Origin: Hysterangium stoloniferum
Lineage: Eukaryota; Basidiomycota; Agaricomycetes; Hysterangiales; Hysterangiaceae
Length of the DNA stretch: 64,000 bases
Assembly: GCA_015178975.1 (NCBI GenBank)
Contig: WHVD01000227.1
Span: 45,703 to 109,702 of the forward strand
Reading direction: 5' to 3'
The translations under genes were made by a program, and so were the position numbers. The notes under the pieces are model-generated. The model was given only the letters and a program-made list of their open reading frames with translations, did not search any database and was not told the origin of the DNA. Positions 21,246 to 32,879 of this stretch are shown here, one piece after another (the stretch's first letter is position 1; every line of letters begins with the position of its first letter).

Positions 21246-22430
21246 AGACACGCTGGCTAAACGAAAGAACTTCTGGTACATTGTCAACTATGAGCAGATG
21301 CTGTGACTGCGATGGAACCTTTTGGTATTCGAGTTGAATAGTATGCTTGCACCTTAATCGATCGATGGGTTTTCTTTCATTGTGGGCTTTCATTGGGTTC
21401 ATTAATGCGTCCCTTTGCTTCGTTTCCTTAATAGGACAATCAAAGAGCGAATGACCAGTCCCTTGTTTAGAGTCGAGGTCAATATAAACGCAAAAAAACA
21501 GACAATACGAAAAGTCTGTACAAGAACGTAAAAATAACCCGTTATCCACCATTTCCAATTCCCGCTGTACTTACCACTGTAACTTTTCGGCGGCCTAATG
21601 CAACCCCTGTGCCATTGCCCTCCGTCCTATCAGCTCTGCTGGGAACCGAAAACATGTACCGTGTATGCCCATATGACGGCTCTTAGTGGGTAGGAACGCG
21701 TATGGTCAGGAGAATAGGTGGAACTACGAATCATGTTCCCCATTTAGGCTGCTGGAAAATGAACCACGCTCTACTTGGCTCATACAAGGCATGATAAATT
21801 AAGTTTTATATAAATTTTTACTCTATCAGTTAATATATCGAAGGGCTTCCGCTGGGATCGCCCCCAACCATGCCATTTGATCGCATGCAACGTTTGCAAA
21901 TCTTTAGCCCCACCTGATGTCATGTCACAGGTTTAATGTATACCAAGTCAATGCACTACCGATGCCATAGACCCTACGACTACGCCAGTGAAGAAGGAAG
22001 GTAGGTAGGTAGTCAACGAATTTACTCGGCCTTCCAGATATAAACACCAATACATGTTTCTCGTCATTATACTTGAGACATGTATTTCGGCTGTTTCGAA
22101 CCCAAGCTAACAGCAGAGCCGATGTTTCCATATTAAAACCACAATTCAAAAAGCAGGGGTAAATACAGAATTTGATCCCCGAGACGTCCGAAATTGTCTC
22201 AAATACCATACACGAGTCACATACCACATCCCACAGTCTCCCATGACCAACACTGAGCATTAGCGACTTCCCTATCATGGGTTCCCAGGGCACCCATGTC
22301 AGATTAAGCACCATTAAGAAGCATCCTTCCAATGCTTAAAACAGGCGATACTGATGCTTGGTTTCTCAACCGTCTGGTCTTTGGCCAAATAGAGGTTGTG
22401 TAGGGTATTAACCAATAGGGTTTCATTACA
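21214..22430 (-). repeat. D-C-G composite, reverse copy (G1)
   Basis: Minus strand, from 22430: family G (LMLSVGHGRLWDVVCDSCMV; FCIYPCFLNCGFNMETSALL; YNDEKHVLVFISGRPSKFVD), then the C block (about 21800-21360, GACGCATTAATGAACCCAAT), then a short piece of D (VPSQSQHLLIVDNVPEVLSF). The G frame has lost a central segment (ATTALL to VRNSRNTCLKYNDE). It lies back to back with B2 across an N block. Confidence 0.7.
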
Positions 22431-22854
22431 TCTAAAACAATAAAGATAAATACTCTTATTTTGTCCATAAATAATTCAGAATTATTGTCATTCCACTGAT
22501 GTCAAAATGAAAAAATGAAAAAGTTTACCAATTTGTACTTTGACTACACTCAGTGGGCTGATGCCTGATTTAACCCATGTACACCCAATATATCATGTCA
22601 GAAGGTGATCCACTGACTGACATATTGATTGGTACAAGTACTTCACTACAAGCTCATGAAGCCATTGTAGTTTGTGCATTGACATTAAGCCAACCCATAC
22701 TATTTTTCAATAGGAAGGAAATGGAAATTTATAGCTTGATCGATCTTAAGAAAATGCATCAGGTTGTGCGGGACACTCGACATTCACTATTCATTGTTTA
22801 AATAAATATCTATACAAACTGCCCAGTATTTCTTGATCTTCCAAGTTTGTATGC
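22430..22854 (+). promoter_or_regulatory. N block 2: shared intergenic region between G1 and B2
   Basis: About 420 bp between divergent family G (left, minus) and family B (right, plus). Conserved features are AATAAAGATAAATACTCTTA, ATTGGTACAAGTACTTCA, AAGCCAACCCATACTATTTT and GACACTCGACATTCACTATT. The block is also present at 29600-30060, 46209-46660 and (displaced) 13550-13960. A bidirectional promoter role is inferred from position only. Confidence 0.55.
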
Positions 22855-24025
22855 ATGGTTCCTAATGCAATCGATGATATTTTTGGTGCTATAATATCAC
22901 CCATTGGTATAACTTCATTCCTTCCCACCCCAGGTTTATTCTGCACTACCACTGAATTTAAGCACTTGAATAAAATCATCACTTCTACAATGATGATGAA
23001 GCCCCTTGGTTTCACCAAACCCCTCGTGGCCCTTGGAAGTGGAATAACTATGACAGCCTTGATACTCCCATCAGTGTTCCTGTGTCTATTGAGGACACAG
23101 TTGAATTTCATACTATCCATGGTTCCCAGCATTATTTCAATTTCCACTTGGACATTCGTAGGCAGCATCTCAAATGCTCAGTACGTGTCTCTACCCATAT
23201 TTCTCCCATTGCCACCTCCTCCACCATACTCACATTATTGCCACAGCACCGATGTCAACACCACCTTGCAAAGATTCTTATCAGTCATCCTTTACATCTC
23301 GGATACCCAGTTCAAGGTGTTGGATATATTGACTGATATGTCTATATCGCTTGGCTACCAGCTCCTGGGTTTCAACAGGGGGTTTTAGTCCCTTCTTGGC
23401 TGCCTCACAGGATTCAAGCTATTCACACACCACGAGTTGAACCTGGAGCAGGCTGCAGGATTATTCAGTTGGCTTCCGGTGAGTGACATGAAACACTCCT
23501 TGTATTTGGTTTGTTACAGCGATGTGTGAGTGGCGGTGGCTCTTATTTGTTGCCTGCTATGTTGTCACTTACCGGTTGCACTCCCATTAGACTTCATCTA
23601 TTCTCAAAAGACAGCCTTGTGATGGTGTTGATGAGCAAGCCATTTGGAGGCAGACCCAGCAGTGTCGCGCACTTGCCACACATGTTGCATATACACATCG
23701 AGGAGATGATCTGTTGTGAGCTCAAGAAAGGGTGAGTGTTATGTGCAGCAACAAATAGTTATATACTTGACAATGATTTTCTAGACATGCTGTGGTGATT
23801 GGCAGTGCGTGTATTGCTTTGATACACATCGCTCTGGTATTCACACTGCTTGGCGCCATTGTGTACTTCACACACTCTCATGATCCAAACGCACATGTCA
23901 AGGATGCCGATGCAGCTGATCAGGCACTGGCTGTGGATGATGGGAACGTCAAGGGCACCGACATGGCTGATCACACACCCACTGTGAATGACAGTAACAT
24001 TGAGGGCATCGATGCAGCTGATCAT
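22855..24025 (+). pseudogene. Family B, copy B2, with the best 5' end
   Basis: Exon 1 starts MVPNAIDDIFGAIISPIGIT and carries hydrophobic segments (ITMTALILPSVFLCLL; NFILSMVPSIISIS; VSLPIFLPLPPPPP), with a G insertion at the GGGGG run near 23378 that shifts frame. Exon 2 (23521-23732) reads RCVSGGGSYLLPAMLSLTG; it is spliced by GTGAGTGAC...TTACAG before it and GTGAGTG...TTCTAG after it. Exon 3 reads VIGSACIALIHIALVFTLLG and about two and a half acidic repeats. The copy ends abruptly inside an AADH repeat at about 24025, where antisense family A begins. The protein family is unknown to me; membrane location is predicted. Confidence 0.7.
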
Positions 24026-24480
24026 GTTGGCATCGTCAGGGTGACTAGGTACTACCTCATGGTCAGACATGGAAAAGGTGAGATATAGACAAGAGGCATG
24101 TCAGAAGAATGGAGAGAGAACCGTTGACATGCTTCATTTGACTTTTTCTGTATTTGTGAGACACCACTTTGAATGTAGTTCAAATTTCCAATTAACACTG
24201 GTCTACTAAGTCACTGGACAAGACCCGGCATCCAAAAGTACTGTTAGCCGAGATGAGCCTTAAATGCCAAGAGTCATAAATATTATACGATAGACTGTAA
24301 ATACAGAAAACAATATTTTAATTATAATAAATAAAATGAAAATGAAAAAGCTGTGAAGTACAAAGCTGTTCTAATTATCTGATGATTTCCATGCATCTCA
24401 ACAAGGGAGTTTGAAAAATCATTCATGAGCATATTCCATATGTAACGGAAACATCAGTGAAAGAACCTTTTCTTCTATCC
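24026..24480 (-). pseudogene. Family A 5' part and flank, joined to B2
   Basis: On the minus strand the A flank (24480-24260) and the A start MSDHEVVPSHPDD are followed at once by family B antisense. The junction fuses the B2 frame with antisense A, so the apparent B2 ending VRVTRYYLMVRHGKGEI is an artefact. Beyond 24480 the flank stops at CTTCTGCCTACA. Confidence 0.65.
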
Positions 24481-24542
24481 TTCTGCCTACATACCGCAAA
24501 GTTCCCGAATGGCACAGATGGTGTTCACCATACAGATTCCCC

Positions 24543-25110
24543 GACTTGTGTATAGTATTTGAACCGATTTTCAGACGTCTCCATAATCAAATTCTTTATT
24601 TGCCCCAGCTTTTTGAATTGTGGTTTTGATATGGAGACATTGTCTCTACTTTTAGTGTCGCTTCTTTCTCCACAACCAGTGGTCACACCAGTTGCAATTA
24701 CACGAGGCTTGGAGCACCCATCAAATGGTGGAGGATCTCCAGGAGGGCTAAAACAGCCGAAATACATGGCTCAAGTGTGGAGACTGTATAATGATGAGAA
24801 ACATGTATTGGTGTTTATATCTGGGAAGCCGAGTAAATTCCTTCATAGGGTCTATGGCATCGGTAGTGCATTGATTGGTATACATTAAACCTGTGACATG
24901 ACATCAGGTGGGGCTAAAGATTGGTGGATGTTGCATGCAATCAAATGGTATGGTGGGAAGGCGATTCCGGCAGAAGCCCTTCTTTAGGAGATATATTAAC
25001 TGATACATTAAAAAATTATATTCCTAGTCAAACATGCACTCGATGATTATTGGGTAGCTTCAATCCTAATAGATTTTTTGGGTTTGCGAACAATGTAGCA
25101 TGTGATTGAT
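24543..25110 (+). pseudogene. Family G, copy G2
   Basis: An open frame from SDVSIIKFFICPSFLNCGFD through METLSLLLVSLLSPQPVVTP and GLEHPSNGGGSPGGLKQPKY to WRLYNDEKHVLVFISGKPSK and a stop after IGSALIGIH (24888). Its 5' third, with the CxxC pair seen in G5, is missing. The 3' flank (GTGGGGCTAAAGATTGG to TTCAATCC) is shared with G3 and G4. The opposite strand is also open (24525-24767), so the coding strand is a judgement from copy-to-copy conservation. Confidence 0.45.
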
Positions 25111-25600
25111 GGGTAACCGGGTATAGTATTACCGGTAGTAGGTACTTAAACTAGGTACTTGTACTCTACACTTCATACGTTTGCAACGCGTTCTTTCTAC
25201 CCAAACCGAGTCAAGCGTATTTCGAACCCGCGAATTCTAACAAATCCATCAGCGGATTTGGTGGGTATATGTGCTTTGTATATTAATTGCATGAATTATT
25301 CGTAAAAAGGTAGTGAAAGACACGGCCTTGGGAGGTTTTACCAGCGTTATTTATCGATATCGAGACTAGATGGGCAGGTGTGTACGAGAATGCGAAAGGG
25401 AAAGGTAGCGGGTAACGACGGGCGCTGTTTCTGTAGTAACGCTGCCTACGTTTGTATAGTTCAATTTTAAGCGACTCCGAAATGAATACTAACTCGTCAC
25501 TTGTCGCCATTCTCTCACCCCGACAAATAGAGTCGCAAGCAGACTAGAAGAGCGAATGTACGTCGTGCACCAAAATACTCAAGGTCGTCCAACTCTCCTC
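25111..25600. other. Spacer with scraps of G flank
   Basis: ATCAGCGGATTTGGTGGGTA and AGACACGGCCTTGGGAGGTTTTACCAGCG match the G3 downstream flank at 30800-30910 but are split by unrelated sequence. No convincing gene; the minus frame 25283-25510 has no conserved counterpart. Confidence 0.5.
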
Positions 25601-25604
25601 TCCA

Positions 25605-26165
25605 TGCATCGCAGCAAAGTCCAGGAAGTCGTGGAGAGCAGGGATTGGGCTATTCGCTCGCACTGCCGTGCACGCAATTTCAGGTTCTGGAGATTGTGAA
25701 ATTAACGACGATAACCCCCGTATTAGCCTGGAGGGGCCATAAAACAATAAATGGGCTGATTTTGGGGTCTGAACTAGTATTTTGTTAACCGAATTATTTT
25801 GAGACGACAGGAACAATGTTGTTGTGACAAAAACCGGCAATGCTCAGACCCCAAAACGCGGGACACTGCCAGATCGTATATCGGACTAGACCACCTGCGT
25901 ATATTTTCCCTTTCATCGTACGAGCGCATTTTTAACCCGCACGCGTATATATGTATGCGATGGTATGAAGTGCAACCTTAGTCGTTTCCCTACAGCCCCG
26001 CTGCGCAGCGGCTAAGTCTTGGGCATCCGCTGCCCCTCTTCTATTCTAGCTCAGTCCAATTTTGTCAGTTGTGCCGTCTTTCATGGTCCGGTAAATAAAA
26101 CGAGGAGAGGAAGTGAAGCATTAGCCAACCCAATCAAAGCCAAACCATGAAGCATCCATCGACCT
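25605..26165 (+). repeat. I and F blocks, copy 2
   Basis: I block (25610-25820: GTCGTGGAGAGCAGGGATTGG, ATTTTGAGACGACAGG) followed by F (25820-26165: AATGTTGTTGTGACAAAAACC, CCCTACAGCCCCGCTGCGCAG, CTGACGC). The stretch 25700-26170 is nearly identical to 37860-38330, differing by a few substitutions, so the two copies separated recently. Confidence 0.85.
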
Positions 26166-26905
26166 GACGCAACAACTTGGGAGCTCCCAAATCAAGTTCG
26201 GCCTCTTCCACTTTTATTTCATTTCCTTTCCATCCACATTCAATGCCCCCTCTCTTCTCACGCTCGTCGCATTGTAGATAGGCTCCATCTTGGGCAACGT
26301 CCTCCTACTCTCCCAACCTCCCAACCTCCCCAAACCCAAACCCAAACCCAAACCCAAACCTGTCCCTTCCAAGTTCACGACGATGTCTATTTCCACGAAC
26401 CTCGTCGAGAAATCACTGACCCGGTTTTCCTTGCGAGCTAACTTGTACGTCGAGGCATTACAACAGACTGCATCAGTGGAAACGGCGTACTTGGTGGGGC
26501 GTCAACAACGCCTCGAATCTTTCTGGGACTGATTGCTTTGGCGTTTGAGGACAGGGTGCATGATCCTGTTGACGAGGCTTATGATCCCCGTCAGTGGAAG
26601 TGACGAACGAGAGAGCCTCTGGTTGTTGACATCCATAGACAGTTGCGGCAACTGTGATGCTTCCTCTAAATAGTCAAAGTAAATGGCATGCACGTACCCT
26701 CTTGTCTTGTTACATCCGTTGCATCTCTTTCTTAGTCACCTTCTCTCGACCTTGGGTGGGTCTCGACAAGACACAGGGGTTAAACGAACGAGCTTCTGAG
26801 ACTTTGTCAACTATGAGCAGGGGCTGTAACTGCGACGGGACTGTTGGGAATTTTCTTGTTAGGCCGTCATGGTGCAATGTTTGGCAAGGCTTAGACTTTG
26901 GCAAT
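26166..26905 (-). pseudogene. Family D with inserted segment, copy D3
   Basis: Minus strand: VPSQLQPLLIVDKVSEARSF, the basic KVTKKEMQRM stretch, then EASQLPQLSMDVNNQRLSRS and IISLVNRIMHPVLKRQSNQS. The two parts are joined across a short stop-containing gap with GTACG and TAGAG edges, which may be a very short intron. A 300-bp segment at about 26190-26525 follows, present at 38367-38669 and absent from 35900. Unknown function. Confidence 0.5.
26290..26532 (+). CDS. Small ORF with PK repeats inside D, copy 1
   Basis: An 80-residue frame starting MGNVLLLSQPPNLPKPKPKP, with a conserved core SISTNLVEKSLTRFSLRANL and the end QQRLESFWD. The second copy (38444-38674) keeps start, stop and frame, with a 12-nt in-frame contraction of the CCCAAA run that encodes the PK repeats. 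Frame preservation across an indel supports coding, but most other differences change residues and the antisense frame is also open. Confidence 0.35.
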   Translation: MGNVLLLSQPPNLPKPKPKPKPKPVPSKFTTMSISTNLVEKSLTRFSLRANLYVEALQQTASVETAYLVGRQQRLESFWD

Positions 26906-26909
26906 GGCC

Positions 26910-27420
26910 CCGAACTCGTCAACATACCTTATCGAAGGCGACGCGGAAGAATATTTGCCCATGCTGCGTGACCCTGGTGGCAGGCTGTGTGACCCTTGCT
27001 ATGCAGCCTGATGCCTGGATGCCTCAGACACGATCAGTCGAGTGGCTCAGGACTTAGGCAGCGGGGATCGGACAAGCTGGCACCTATTGATGGCGACACG
27101 GCTGATAATGATATTCGGTTTCTTCTGATACTTTTACCAAACCGTGCCTCCAATTTCACCCATACTAGCACGGCTCCCCATCCAAACATTATGAGTATGG
27201 ATTTACCCTCAAGTGATAGAACCTTATAATCCTTCATGAATTTAACAAGTTTATTCCACAACGGAACGGTCGATTGTCTAAGGATGGTTAGAGGTATCCG
27301 CCAAGGTGTGATAGGAATATCGAGGCGACAGCATAGCAGTCACCAAGAAGTTGCGGGGAACCATCTGGCGAATCCTCAATAAACACCATGAGATCCATTA
27401 TATGCGCCAGCACCACTATG
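26910..27420 (+). repeat. E block (antisense 3' end of family A), copy 2
   Basis: GTGACCCTGGTGGCAGGCTG, CCTCAGACACGATCAGTCG, GATATTCGGTTTCTTCTGA and GTGATAGAACCTTATAATCC, ending in GAATATCGAGGCGACAGC. The last part is the reverse complement of the 3' end of family A (NFLVTATLSPRYSYHTL in A3). At about 27425 it passes into the B3 3' end without a gap. Confidence 0.75.
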
Positions 27421-27424
27421 ACTC

Positions 27425-29700
27425 TGCCGATCTTCGCTTCTTTGTCCTTCTAAGAAGTCAATGTTAGTTGGTGTAAGAAATATCGCCGACAGGACTCACC
27501 TGCCACCTGAAGACGTTCCCGTCCCGGAGGACAACCTTTTTGTGACATGCGAACCATCACCATGTCCTTCATACTTGTGCTGGTTCTTAGGGTTGGGCAT
27601 TGATGCGGACGACCCGTCAGATTCGGCTTCGTCCCGGTAAGGACGTCTGGGATGGCCATCGGTCAGAGACCTTGTGTTTGGTGTTACTTTAGGGGCTGCG
27701 TCCGCGGTCGTCAATGTTGTGTTTCTTGTGGTATTAAAATAAGTCACGACTAACAAAGTATTTCTTGATATTTGAATTCAGGGAAGTCAGGAGGTGAAGG
27801 CTTTGGGCTCGGCACAGGATCCGGGCTGCTCATAAGCTCGTCCGGCAAGCGCACCGTGGCCAGTATCGTCGTGTGAGGGCAGATCCTGAATTTAATAAAA
27901 GTTGAGGACGTATGAGAGAAACAAGTGATGTAACGTACTGAGTCCTAGATGATGAACCCCAAGATGCCCCTATACGACGTCTCTGCATAGACTTCTATAT
28001 TTGCACAAAATATTAATTCCCCCAATACCACATTAGGATAAAGGAGTCATTACCTTGTCCGGATCCATGATTATTGATCCCTTCACTGTCCATTGCGGTG
28101 GTGGTAGCGCTAGCCCTAGCGTGTCGGGGGTTGAGTTGGCAAGACACAACATGGTGAACGAATGGGACAACCGGGAGCAACGCTGTCACAGGAATATCTG
28201 CAAGTATCGCTGATTTTTATTAGTTTTTATAGATCTGCGCAAAGGGATGAAGTGTACGAACCAAATGCTGGAGACAGGTCTGTCTGCGTGCTCGTGCCGG
28301 CCAACACTTTCTGATCAGTGGCTTCATCGTCGTCGTCCATGAAGGAAAATTCTGTAAATAGTAGGATATTTGAGTGATAGATGATGAAAAATAAAAATAA
28401 CCGACACGAACCCGGTACCGTATAGTCAGATCCATCATCACTAACAGTTTGTGACTTGGGGTAGATGGTGGTATTTGTTTTGGGACTGATGTGGGGATGG
28501 AACGTCTCATCGTTGGGTCCTGCTCAAATCAAGTCCAGTAACTATCTGATGACATTAATTAACGATTTCGGAAAAACCTTGCACAATGCGCTGGGCGAAT
28601 GATCCCGTCAATAGCGATCCACCCAGCATGAGGGGGCCATAATCTCTAAGATCGACCCCCCTTCACCCTTCACCTTGTCTTCCCACGAGATGCGTGGGGT
28701 ATAGTCCGGATGTTCATCGGCGCTTTTTATGTTCCCATCATCCACATGCACAATATGATGACCGGCCGTTTGTGACTTGGGGCGGAAGGTGGTATTCACC
28801 TTGGGAACGATGTGGGGATGGAAAGTCCCAGCATTGCGTCCTGCTCAAATGAGGTCAGATGGCATTAATTAAACGACGGCCTTGCCCAATGCGCTGGGCT
28901 AATGATCCTGTGAACAGTGATCCATCCAGCATGAGGGGGCCATACTCTCTAAGGTTGACTCCCTTTGCCTTGTCTTCCCGCGAGATACGTGGGGTAGAGT
29001 CGGGATCTGTGTCGGTGCCCCCAAGGTTTCCGTCATCCACAACGGGTGGGCGATCAGCCGCATTGGTGCCTTTGATGTTACCGTGATCCACAGCGGGTGC
29101 GTGATCAGCCGTGTCGGTGCCCAAGACGTGACCCTTATCTACAGCGGGTGGATGATCAGCGACGTAGATGCCCCCGATGTTACCGTCATCCACAGCCAGT
29201 GCCTGATCAGCCGCGTCGGCGCCCTTGACGTGCGTTTTTGAGGACGAGAGTGTGCCAAATAAACGTTCGCGCCGAGCAGCATGAATACCAGAGCGATGTG
29301 TATCAAGGCAATACACGCACCGCTGATCACCACAGCATGTCTAGAAAATCATTGTCAAGTATATAGCTATTCGTCGCTGCACATAACACTCACCGTTGCT
29401 TGAGCTCACGACAGACAATCTCCTTGATGTGTACATGCAGTGCGTGTGGGAAGTGCGCGATGCAGCTGGGTCTGTTTCCAAATGGCTTGCTCATCAACAC
29501 TGTCGCAAGGGTGTCTTAAAGTGATGATTTTATTCAAGTTCTTGGATCCAATGGTAATTCAGAATAAACCTGGAGTGGTAAGGAACGAGGTTATGATATT
29601 ATAGCGCCAAAAATATCATTGATTGCATTAGGAACCATGCAGCCGAACTTGGACGATCAAGAAATACTGGCGAGTTTGTATAGATAATTATTCAGGCGAT
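27425..29700 (-). pseudogene. Family B, copy B3, with internal deletion
   Basis: Minus strand: only the first bases of exon 1 (29640-29520, GGTTCCTAATGCAATCAATG) joined directly to the middle of exon 2, so most of exon 1 with its membrane segments is deleted. Exon 3 has ACIALIHIALVFMLLGANVY and four acidic repeats. Then DPDSTPRISREDKAKGVNLR, EYGPLMLDGSLFTGS, the second module copy (28608-28800), a region around 28220-28510, the second hydrophobic segment, and the tail ending in EAESDGSSASMPNPKNQHKY. The 3' end is cut by the E junction at 27425. Confidence 0.7.
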
Positions 29701-30060
29701 GAATACTGATTGTCGAGTGTCCCGCACAGCCTGACGCATTTCTTAAGATAGATCAAGCTATAAAATTCTATTTCCTTTCTATTAAAAAATAGTATGGGTT
29801 GGCTTAATGTCAATGCAAAAACTAGAATGGCTCAATAAGCTTGTAATGAAGTACTTGTACCAATCAATCTGTCATTCAGCGAATCACCTTCTGACATGAT
29901 AGCTTGGGTGTACATGGGTTAAGCCAGGCATCAGCCCACTGAGCATGGTCAAAGGACAAATCGGCAAATTCGTTTTTTTCATTTTGACATCAGCGGAATG
30001 ATGATAATACTGAATTATTTATGGACAAAAATAATAGTATTTATCTTCATTGTTTTAGAT
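29640..30060 (+). promoter_or_regulatory. N block 3 between B3 (minus) and G3 (plus)
   Basis: Reverse orientation of 22430-22854. GAGTGTCCCGCACAGCCTGA, AAAAATAGTATGGGTTGGCT and CATGGTCAAAGGACAAATCGG are conserved. It separates the start of B3 from ACTGAATTATTTATGGACAA, the start of family G. Confidence 0.55.
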
Positions 30061-30960
30061 GTAATGAAATTATATCGGCCGATACCCTAGACAACCTCTA
30101 TTTGGTCAAAGACACAGAAAGACCAGACGGTTGAGAAACGAATCATCGGTATCGCCTGTTTTAAGCGTTGGAAGATGCTTCTTAATGGCGCTTAATCTGA
30201 CATGTGTGACTGGGGACCCATGATAGGCAAGTCGCTAATGCTCAGTGTCGGTCATGGGAGGCCGTGGGCTGTGGTACGTGACTCGTGTATGGGATTTGAG
30301 CCGGTTTTCGGACGTCTCGGGGATCAAATTCTGTATTTGCCCCTGCTTTTTGAATTGTGGTTTTAATTGTCTCTACTTTTAGCTTGGCTTCTTTCTCCAC
30401 AACCAGTGGTCACACTGGTCACAATCACACGAGGCTTGGAGCACCCATCAAATGGTGGAGGATCGCCAGGAGGGCTGAAACAGCCGAAATACATGGCTCA
30501 AGTATAATGACAAACATGTATTGGCGTTTATATCTAGGAGGCCGAGTAAATTCGTTGACTACCTACCTTCCTTCCTTCTTGACTGGCGTGGTCGTAGGGT
30601 CTATGGCATCGGTAGTGCATTGACTTATACATTAAACCTGTGACACGAGATCAGGTGGGGCTAAAGATTGGCGGACGTTGCATGTGATCAAATGGCATGG
30701 TGGCGGCCGATCCCAGCGGAAGCCCTTCAATATATTAACTGATAAATTAAAAATTTATATTCCTAGTCAAACACGCGCTCGATTACTATTGGGTAGCTTC
30801 AATCCATCCGCGGATTTGTTGGGTATGTGCGCTTTGCATATTAATTGGGTGGATTATTCATCACAAGGTGGTCAAAGACACGGCCTTGGGGAGTTTTACC
30901 AGCGTGATCCATCGATCTCGAGACGAGTAATCCATGTGAGCTATAAAACTTAATTTATCA
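30020..30960 (+). pseudogene. Family G, copy G3, with full 3' flank
   Basis: Pieces of the G frame appear in changing phase: NTELFMDKNNSIYLHCFRC-like start with indels, MIGKSLMLSVGHGRPWAVVR, FGRLGDQILYLPLLFELWF followed by a stop, LSLLLAWLLSPQPVVTLVTI, GGGSPGGLKQPKYMAQV, a lost YNDE, then GVVVGSMASVVH. A further conserved frame follows (30678-30953: NILTDKLKIYIPSQTRARLL and DYSSQGGQRHGLGEFYQRDP), also present in G4. Several frameshifts; function unknown. Confidence 0.5.
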
Positions 30961-31545
30961 TACCTTTTATGATCTAAGTAGAGCGTGGTTCATTTTCCAG
31001 CAGCCTGATAGGGAACATGAGTCGCAGTTCCACCTAGTCTCCTGACGATACGCGTTCCTACCCACTAAGAGCCGTCATTTGGGCATACACGGTGGGTGTT
31101 TTCGGTTCCCAGAAGAGATGATAGGACGGAGGGCAATGGCACAGGGGTGGCATTAGGCCGCCGACAAGTTACAGTGGTAAGTACAGCGGGAATTGGAAAT
31201 GGTGGATAACGGGTTATTTTTACGTTCTTGTACAAACTTTTCGTATTGTCTTTTTTTTTTGCGTTTATCTTGACCTCGACTCTAAACAAGAGACTGTTCA
31301 TGCGCTCTTTGATGGTCCTATTAAGGAAACGAAGCAAATGGACGCATTAATGAACCCAATGAAAGCCCACAATGAAGGAAAACCCATCGATCGATTCGTC
31401 GCACCTGCTTACAGGCAATTTCCCCGTCTTGCACATAGAATTCATGTTCTTGACAGCTTTCGCATCACTATTTTCTACGGTACCAGATGCACTGCGTCCC
31501 GCCTTTTATACACAGTCGAAACTAGCTCATGTGGGTCTTAGCAGA
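30961..31545 (+). repeat. C block, copy 3
   Basis: GTTCCTACCCACTAAGAGCC, GGAAATGGTGGATAACGGG, CTTGACCTCGACTCTAAACA and ATGAACCCAATGAAAGCCC, ending in GAAACTAGCTCATGTGGGTC. It joins antisense family A at GTCTTAGCAGACCACAAAAG (31541). Confidence 0.8.
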
Positions 31546-32175
31546 CCACAAAAGTAACCGGGGCCGACTTCGACGTCCGTTGGATTACGAATGACAGGTG
31601 CGAACCACCTAGTCATGGCTTCTCTCTCAATGTCGGACACGCCTTGCCCAATTCCTGATGAATCCAGAAAGCCTTGTGGCGGCTCCAGGGAAGTTGGAAA
31701 ACAACGGCACTCAACGAAAAAACAGTCCGAGACATTGGGGTCGATTCTTGAAACAAAGGCTTAACATACCAGTTGCTGAACCCATGAATCAAATGCGTCC
31801 TTGGTGATCGATCCATGCTCGTGACCTGGTCTGTGGTAACAGAGACCGTGACCCTCTCTATTACACGCCCATAGTCTCTGAAGTATATCCTGAAAATGAC
31901 TTTCTAGGACTGTGATCCGTGAATATTCCAGGGCAGTAGGCGAGATCAATGGGGGTAGCACTTCGACCTGGTCAGGGTGACTCAGTACTCGGACATGCGG
32001 AGCGTGAGGTATAGACAAGAGGCGTGTCACGAGAATGGAAAGAGAACCGTTGACAAGTTTCATCAGGCTTTCTATGTTTGTGAGACACCGCTTTGAATGT
32101 AGTTCGAATTGCCAATTAACACTGGTCTACTAAGTCACTGGAAAAGGCCCCGCCCTGGTGGCGGCTATCCGAAAA
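31546..32175 (-). pseudogene. Family A, copy A2
   Basis: Minus strand: VLSHPDQVEVLPPLISPTAL, VLESHFQDILQRLWACNREG, HGLCYHRPGHEH, SITKDAFDSWVQQL, intron (GTATGTTAAGCC...GTTGAG), CRGFPTSLEPPQGFLDSSG, MTRWFAPVIRNPTDVEVGPG and FCGL. The start is damaged: a 10-nt loss turns MSDHEVV into a short frame ending at once (near 31990). The 3' half is missing at the C junction. This copy shows best how exon 1 should read. Confidence 0.7.
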
Positions 32176-32180
32176 ACCCC

Positions 32181-32876
32181 CAGAGAAGGAGAAAAAGAAA
32201 GCAGAAAGGTGCAAGTATACTATTCAACTCGAATACCCAAAGGTTTCGTCTCAGTCACAGCATCTACTCATAGTTGACAGTGTACCAGAAGTTCTTTCGT
32301 TTAACCAGCCTGTCTCGTTGAGTACTACCGCGGAAATTCCAAAGAGAAGAATGAGGAAGAGAAGGAATATGTAACAGATGTAACAAGACAAGAAGGTACA
32401 GGTGTGCCATTTACCTTGAATATCTAGAGGAAGCATCACAGTTACCACAACCGCCCATCGATGTCGAAAACCAGAAGCTCTCTCACTTGCCACTTCCACT
32501 GAACATGACCGTAAGCCTCCACAATATGATTTTGCACCCTGTCCTCACATACCAAAGCAATACGTCCCGTGGACATTCGACGCATTGTTCAAGCTGCTGC
32601 CATGACAACCGACGCAGCCTGTTGTAATGCCTCGTATACTTGTATTTTTTAGTCCAACGAGTCTCAGCACTATTTCACCGCTGGGATATTTAAATTCTCT
32701 TCAGGGTATGGGCCCCAGCCCTATTGATCACTGACCTCGAGTTTTACTTACCCAGTTCAATCTGTATATTCATTCTAATTACTCTCTATAAAATCAAATA
32801 TTACGAAATTCGCACTTTCAGTGCTTATCAAGTCTTCCCCAAGCTGTGAAAATATAATTATTTCACATTGAGTGCG
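32181..32876 (+). repeat. D block with AT-rich tail, copy in front of Copia gag
   Basis: A block of about 700 bp shared with 51393-52086, starting CAGAGAAGGAGAAAAAG and ending AAAATATAATTATTTCA. Its first half is family D on the plus strand (SQSQHLLIVDSVPEVLSFNQ; QLPQPPIDVENQKLSHLPLP). The second half (TGTTGTAATGCCTCGTATAC to TTATTTCACA, 32620-32876), with a TATAAAATC motif, looks like an LTR directly before Copia gag. D being linked to it in both copies argues against a clean LTR boundary. Confidence 0.6.
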
Positions 32877-32879
32877 CGT

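Noticed and set aside
26329-26360. CCCAAA run as a telomere of TTTGGG type
   Set aside because: It lies inside a duplicated ORF and varies only by unit number between two copies; ordinary microsatellite.
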